A DNA stretch of 64,000 nucleotides, taken from contig OZ023190.1 in the NCBI GenBank assembly GCA_963995505.1, forward strand, positions 6,342,516 through 6,406,515, in the 5' to 3' direction. The notes below the pieces were generated by a model, which saw nothing but the letters and a program-made list of their open reading frames with translations, searched no databases and was not told the DNA's origin. The DNA is from Hypericum androsaemum (Eukaryota > Streptophyta > Magnoliopsida > Malpighiales > Hypericaceae). A program made the position numbers and the translations under genes. Positions 59,627 through 64,000 of this stretch are shown one piece after another (within the stretch, counting starts at the first letter, position 1; every line of letters begins with the position of its first letter).

Positions 59627-59892
59627 TGTTAGGGTTTGTCTCAAATTCTAGACAAATTAGTACTCTATTCCTATTTAGAGTAGGGTAATAATCTCTTATA
59701 TATATCGGCCCATACCTAGGTCTTTTGTGTGTAGTCGAGAGTTGTAAGGTAGAGAAAACCCTCACGGAGGCCTTGTAACCGATTGGACTCACATAGTGGA
59801 CGACTCTCCTTTGCTCGTAGTTTTTCCCCATCTTGGAGTTTCCACGTAATTCTTGTGTCTCGTATTTCTCGTTTCGATCTTATTTCTCAACA
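59627..59892 (+). repeat. 3' LTR of copia C
   Basis: 266 bp, paired with 54556-54822. Ends 550 bp downstream of the SLAH stop codon, in tail-to-tail orientation to that gene. Confidence 0.93.
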
Positions 59893-59897
59893 TTTAT

Positions 59898-60441
59898 TAA
59901 TTTGTATAGAGCCACACCTACTCTATACATGCATCACACGTGGGAGCCGATGTTCGATTTATGTTAGTTAAGGAAAAGTGTAGTGTTGAATATTCCGCAT
60001 TACTCACAACAAAGAGTAGTCGGAATTTGAAAAAATCTATCAATTCATTATTAAAATTTTGGATTAGATATAGAAATTTTAACATAATATTATAGAGGTT
60101 GATGTTTCTGGGAACTATTATTCCACGTCTAAAAGGAACTTGAGAATGGTAGTACAAAATTGGAAATGGAAACTACCATGTAACTAGATAGCTCAAGGAA
60201 CTCGGAAATTTTAGTTTTTCACTTGACTTGTATTAATCGGTCCCTAGATACACGGGGTATTAAAAATAAAAATAAAAGACCCCACGACCGTTACCTAATT
60301 GGTCATCGGTCAACTGAAAGGAAAAAATATGACAACAAAAAGTCGTAGGGTCAACTTCTGACAAGTGAAGATTACATGTAATTGCGTACGTCGTTTTTCA
60401 CAAATGCCGGTATGTTCTTCAAACTTGGACCATGTAGCTAG
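59898..60441. other. Intergenic, 3' flank of the SLAH gene
   Basis: AT-rich, no gene or element recognised. Should contain the SLAH 3' UTR and polyadenylation signals. Confidence 0.5.
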
Positions 60442-62162
60442 CTAGCTTAAGGCAGCTTCAAGATCGACGTTGGACTCCGGTCGTGCAGTATTAAGTTGGC
60501 TTTCCGATGCGTCGCCTTCGCGGTCGTCGCTGCGAGGCTGTTGATTCAAGTTCCGGTCAGTTATGGCAATGGCAATGTCATTCGGGAAGAGGTCTCGAAG
60601 CACAAATGCATGGACCATTGTCTGCACAAGGACGAGCATCACTGTGAGCGTTGAGATCACACTGAGAATGACCGCTAGCGATTTGGTCAACCAGTTTGTC
60701 ACTGCAACCGAGTAGCCAACTGTTGCAATGGCAGCACTGGTCAAAGGTAACGTGTAAGCCCACCAAACCAATGAGAATCTGCATGATCATAGCAGGAACA
60801 AGCATCAGCATATTCCAACGACTTCTCGGATTCGAAAGAAAGTAGAAATTCGATGAATACGTACTTAATTCGTCTGAGAAGATTCACCCGAGATACCAGT
60901 GAGACATATAGGAACAAGGAAATGAAGTAAGCTATGCGCGAACCATCGTCGAATGAACCTTGAATCTTGGCCCATGCCGCTGCACCGATACTCGGGACTG
61001 CGATGAACAGGAAGAACACGGGATGGAGATCGTTCGGAAGCGTTTCGTTCGTTGGAAGTCTTTGGTACAGAGTTACGAATAGGACTATGAAGTGAGCCAA
61101 CCCGACTGCAAAGAAGAACAGAGGACCTTCTCTTAGTCCCACCATTGCACCCAAGTACGCTCCTACGAAGTTCCCGATGATGGCGAGGTGGTTCGTAGGA
61201 TTCGCCACCTTTGATAGCCTCCGCTTTCCACCGAGCATCCATTGACCGTATATCTTGAGCTCGAGGAGAGCGATCGGAGCCATGAGAATGTACCAGAGGG
61301 CTTGGTGCAGGTATTTTTCAAGTGAAGGTGGGACTCCTATTGCCAGCAACTGGAGGCCTATCCAAGGTACGAAGAAGAAGTTGACACGAATCGGGTGGTA
61401 GTACTCACGACGAACGGCTTCGAAGTATAGAATGACCTTCAGAAGGTAGATGGAAGAGATGATGATGACGAGAACTAGAGAGATGTACCATAGGACTATA
61501 TCTACATCAATGCTGATATGGAGAAACTTGGTGGAGGGCGCGGTGGCTAGGATCTTCCACAATAAGGCCTGGATGCTGATACCGATACTGATTCCGAACG
61601 ACGAGATGGGAAACCGCAATAGGAATGGCCATTTCGTGTTGTCCGGTAAAACTGTGCCTTCAGAAGGCTGCAATTTTGAATAAAAATGACGGTCAAACAG
61701 AATCCGCGGGTAACGAATAAAGATATAACAAAGTAATAATCCTATGGTTGATAGGAAAGTGAGCAAGTAGAGACATACTCTTAGGACTTCCAGCTCAGGC
61801 CCTTCAAGAGCTGCGAAGTACCGGTCTGCTGGTAGGGAATCTTGTTCTGCTTTGTTCGCATCAACCTGATCTTCTGGCGAATCTTCCAACGGCTTCCCTC
61901 GAAAGACCGACATCTGCCTCTCGAATTTGCCAGACCATGTCTTGAACGAATTGAACCGTCTGTCACTAAGGCTCCTGAAGTTTGTATCCGCAGAAGAATT
62001 GTCACGTTGAAGTATACCGTCAAATGGATGCACCGAGTTCTTGTGAGCGATCCCTGACTCATCAGGAGAAACTAGGATGAAAGTATCAGCATCTGGTTTA
62101 TCATCCGAGAGGAAATCTCCTTTCAAGCAATTCGAACCATCTCCTGGTGGTGGATTAGCCAT
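60442..62162 (-). CDS. SLAH3: S-type anion channel, SLAH2/SLAH3-type, complete
   Basis: Exons 62162-61779, 61667-60865 and 60778-60442 join in phase to 507 codons. The start is taken as MANPPPGDGSNCL because a 5' UTR acceptor (TTTCCAG|CAGC) lies four bases before it. The N-terminal cytosolic part is about 130 residues and serine-rich, ending DRYFAALEGPELEVLR. The channel domain follows: WPFLLRFPISSFGISIGIS, FFEAVRREYYHPIRVNFFF, ELKIYGQWMLGGKRRLSKVA, NPTNHLAIIGNFVGAYLG and LYQRLPTNETLPNDLHPVFF, about ten membrane helices in all. The tail HAFVLRDLFPNDIAIAI is typical of SLAH2/3. Homologues are plasma-membrane nitrate/chloride channels opened by Ca- or CBL-dependent kinases acting on the N-terminus. 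The choice between SLAH2 and SLAH3 is not certain. Confidence 0.93.
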
Positions 62163-62490
62163 GCTGCTGGAAATAAATTGCAGCAACTCAATAGTTAATT
62201 TACAGATCCAAGTGACCAGCTGCTAGGAGAGCAACGCCTTAACTAGAGAGTCGTCCCTAAAATAAGGCCCGACAGTTTTCAACGCTAAGTATCAAACATT
62301 TCAGGAGGAAAAAAATAGCAGCTCACAAGCTAAAAGATAACATCATCAGAGCTCATCTGGTTAACAATACTACATGCAGAAGAGGAGCATACCTCAGAGT
62401 TGGGAGTAGTTGATCAACAAACTAGATAAAGACTAGTGCTGTGTAGCTTGTAGGAAACGGACAAAAGATTTTGCTCTAGATAAGCTGAAT
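62163..62490 (-). other. 5' UTR of the SLAH gene with an intron
   Basis: A donor CTGAG|GTATGC at 62393/62392 and an acceptor TTTCCAG at 62167 define a roughly 226-bp intron in the 5' UTR. The donor is also kept in the orphan promoter copy at 51101. The first exon is about 100 bp. Confidence 0.55.
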
Positions 62491-62511
62491 TTAGCTTTGG
62501 GAGGGGTGAGG

Positions 62512-62529
62512 ATATATATATATATATAA
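62512..62529 (-). promoter_or_regulatory. TATA box tract of the SLAH gene
   Basis: An alternating TA run (reads TATATATATA on both strands), in the expected place for a first exon ending at 62393. A shorter version is present in the duplicate at 51233-51244. Confidence 0.6.
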
Positions 62530-62639
62530 TCGGCCAGAAGAAGACATCCACAGGGGAGTCATAGTAGAAACAAAAAGGCACGTTTGTTTTCACTTCCTCC
62601 TTACTATATTGACCATACTTGAAAATTATGTAGTCCAAG

Positions 62640-63210
62640 GGCTGTTAGGAAAGGAAATTTTTTTTATAATAATGGCTAGAATTATGTAGAGGTCACACAT
62701 ACTTTTTCCTAAGATCTATAATTAACATATAATCTCAAAACATAGAAAGATTATAATAAAATTACTCGGTTATAAATTACTCGGATGGTCTCCAGACTAG
62801 TGCATCAGCCATTAGCACATTTCTATCGTCCTGTGACTCAATTGCTCACGTTGTTGTCGGCAAGTGGAGCCCGCGCGTACCCCATGTATAAGATCCCACA
62901 TGATTCGGAATCCGAAACTTACCCGGAAGCAGCATGTATTAATCGTATAATTAAGGGACCCAGCTCGAGTGCTTCATTCGAAAGCCTATGCGTCATCAGC
63001 TACCTCTCTTCGTTTTTCATTCTCTCTTTTGTTTTGGATTTTTATTGAGAAAAATTTCTTGACCGAAAGTAACTCAACCCTTAATTAGCAGATCATTGTA
63101 AGTATTCGACATCTTGCACTAATCCTGTCCGGAATTCGAATGTCATGGTAGTTTCTAAATACTCGTTCGACTTCCTTTGTCTTAGGATTATTGTGTTCGT
63201 GTTATTTTGA
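62640..63210. other. Intergenic, no gene seen
   Basis: AT-rich. No coding or element signature recognised before the Helitron end at 63211. Confidence 0.5.
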
Positions 63211-63241
63211 TTAGTAAATACTCACGCGCGATGCGGGTGCC
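63211..63241 (-). mobile_element. Helitron 3' terminus
   Basis: On the minus strand a hairpin (CACCCGCATCGCGCGTG; 6 of 7 stem pairs) is followed by AGTATTTA and CTAA, with host T next. This is the standard Helitron end (hairpin, then CTRR, inserted before T). The body extends to higher coordinates; its 5' TC end could not be found. Confidence 0.6.
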
Positions 63242-63319
63242 GTTCTATTTCAAAATTCGCAAAACATATCGTTCATTGACTTTCTTTTTTAACCTGCACA
63301 AAAATAAAAACAGAACGGA

Positions 63320-63640
63320 GCTCGGGATTTGGGATCCGCGGTCAGGGGTCCGGAGTAAGGGTCTGTGGTCGGGGTTCAGGATCAAGGGGTTCGCGTTCTG
63401 GGGGTCCGTTGGTCCAGGGTCCCGGGGTCCGTGGTCCGGGTATCCAGCGGCCGGTGGTCCGGGAGTCCAGTGGTCCAGAGGTCCGCGGTCCGAGGTGGTC
63501 TGCGGTTCGATGGTCCGATGGTCGGGAGTCTAGTGGTCCACAGTCCCGGGGTCAGGGGTCTGCGGTTAGGTGGTCCGATGGTCTGGGGTCTGAGGTCTGC
63601 GGTCCGCAGTCTGTGGGTCCGGGAGTTCGGTGGTCCTGGG
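63320..63640. repeat. G-rich minisatellite (GGTCCG-type), left part
   Basis: Short degenerate units built from GGTCCG, GGGTC and GTGGTC recur every 9-11 bp. It continues after the hAT insert at 63960-64000 and runs off the window. Strongly G-rich on the plus strand. Many frames are open here only because stops are rare in this composition. Confidence 0.85.
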
Positions 63641-63959
63641 TAGGGGTGATCAAACAAACCATAAACCATAAAACCAAACCAAACCGGACCAAATAAAAAA
63701 ATGGTCCAGTCCGGTCTAGCAAAATACCCAAAATCCAGTTTCTGGTCCGGTCCAGTTCGGTTTGGTCTGGTTCAAAACCCAATTTTTGTTTAATTTTTTA
63801 CAATCTGGTCCAGTTTTAGGTCGGACCAGACCAAACCTAGACCAGACCAGACCAGAGTGAGTCCGGTCCAGTCCGGTTTGTGATAATTCTAAAAATTCGA
63901 TTTTGGTTTTTTCGTTCCGGATTGTGTTTGGTCGGGTCCGAGCCATTTGCTCAGCCCTA
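63641..63959. mobile_element. Small hAT element inserted in the minisatellite
   Basis: Starts TAGGGGTGATCAAACAAACC and ends GCTCAGCCCTA. The flanks are GTCCTGGG (63633-63640) and GTCCGGGG (63960-63967), a 7/8 match. The interior is built of repeated GGTCCAGT/ACCAGACC words in both orientations. 319 bp, non-coding. Confidence 0.8.
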
Positions 63960-64000
63960 GTCCGGGGTCCGTGGTTCAGTGGTCCAAGGGTCCTTGTGTC
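63960..64000. repeat. G-rich minisatellite, right part (cut by window end)
   Basis: Same GGTCCG-type units as 63320-63640, resuming after the hAT element. Confidence 0.75.

Larger units (their letters stand above)
54556..59892 (+). mobile_element. Ty1/copia element C, Tnt1-like, both LTRs and TSD present
   Basis: LTRs at 54556-54822 (267 bp) and 59627-59892 (266 bp) begin TGTTAGGGTTTGTCTC and end TTTCTCAACA. The target duplication TTTAT is at 54551-54555 and 59893-59897. By eye the LTRs differ at about 14 positions plus one indel (roughly 5%), so this appears to be the youngest complete element here. The primer-binding site is TGGTATCAGAGC at 54825-54836. Gag-pol has several stops. The polypurine region GTCCAAGGTGGAGATT precedes the 3' LTR. 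Confidence 0.95.

Noticed and set aside
61668..61778. Extra 37 codons in SLAH reading straight through 61778-61668
   Set aside because: The stretch is an in-phase intron with GTATGT donor and TTGCAG acceptor; skipping it restores the conserved ELEVLR-PSEGTVLPD join.
62163..62186. Upstream Met (MLQFISSS) as SLAH start
   Set aside because: A 5' UTR intron acceptor (TTTCCAG) lies between this Met and MANPPP, so the upstream codons are probably intronic.

Overview
This window is nuclear DNA of a flowering plant, most likely a eudicot. Genes are split by short AT-rich introns with plant-type splice sites. Several proteins closely resemble Arabidopsis families: a WDR91-like WD40 protein, an At5g24080-type lectin receptor kinase, a MAKR6-like protein and a SLAH2/3-type anion channel. 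The space between genes is filled with plant Ty1/copia elements primed by initiator-tRNA-Met, hAT elements, Mutator-like (MULE) elements, a TRIM and Helitron debris. The species cannot be named from the sequence. No tRNA, rRNA, CRISPR array or bacterial-type operon was seen.

Layout. 1-4.6 kb: decayed copia element on the minus strand, running off the left edge. 4.7-6.4 kb: broken gene of unknown function with a 1.1-kb MULE inserted in its last codons. 7.5-12.4 kb: WDR91-homologue gene (minus, about 15 exons). 13.0-13.5 kb: nearly palindromic MULE-type foldback element. 13.86-33.75 kb: nested stack of transposons. A roughly 1.25-kb MULE-like element was hit by a 0.7-kb hAT (itself hit by an 8.4-kb copia element, 'A'), by a retrotransposon now reduced to a 1.5-kb solo LTR, and by an 8.0-kb copia element ('B') in its right terminal repeat. 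Target-site duplications bracket every layer. 35.5-39.1 kb: complete lectin receptor kinase (minus). 40.8-41.2 kb: TRIM. 43.0-43.6 kb: MAKR gene (plus). 45.3-47.7 kb: phospholipase-D-like pseudogene between two copia fragments. 48.9-49.6 kb: hAT. 50.6-53.8 kb: a duplicated SLAH promoter without its gene, MULE-like debris and a 29-bp tandem array. 53.9-54.3 kb: Helitron helicase relic. 54.6-59.9 kb: copia element 'C' with both LTRs. 60.4-62.5 kb: complete SLAH-type anion channel gene (minus). 63.2-64.0 kb: Helitron end and a G-rich minisatellite holding a small hAT.

How it fits together. The intact host genes are unrelated single-copy-looking genes (membrane signalling, endosome-type WD40, anion transport) and form no pathway cluster. 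The most unusual material is in the retroelements. Copia A carries a 221-codon ORF between its 5' LTR and gag that related element B lacks. Elements A and B both have a splice-donor-like site in U5 and an acceptor-like site just before gag. A and B also share about 1 kb of conserved non-coding sequence between pol and the 3' LTR, although their LTRs differ. The host-gene side shows three kinds of decay: a MULE that rewrote a C-terminus, a PLD gene broken by a stop, a small insertion and truncation, and an orphan promoter copy of the SLAH gene.
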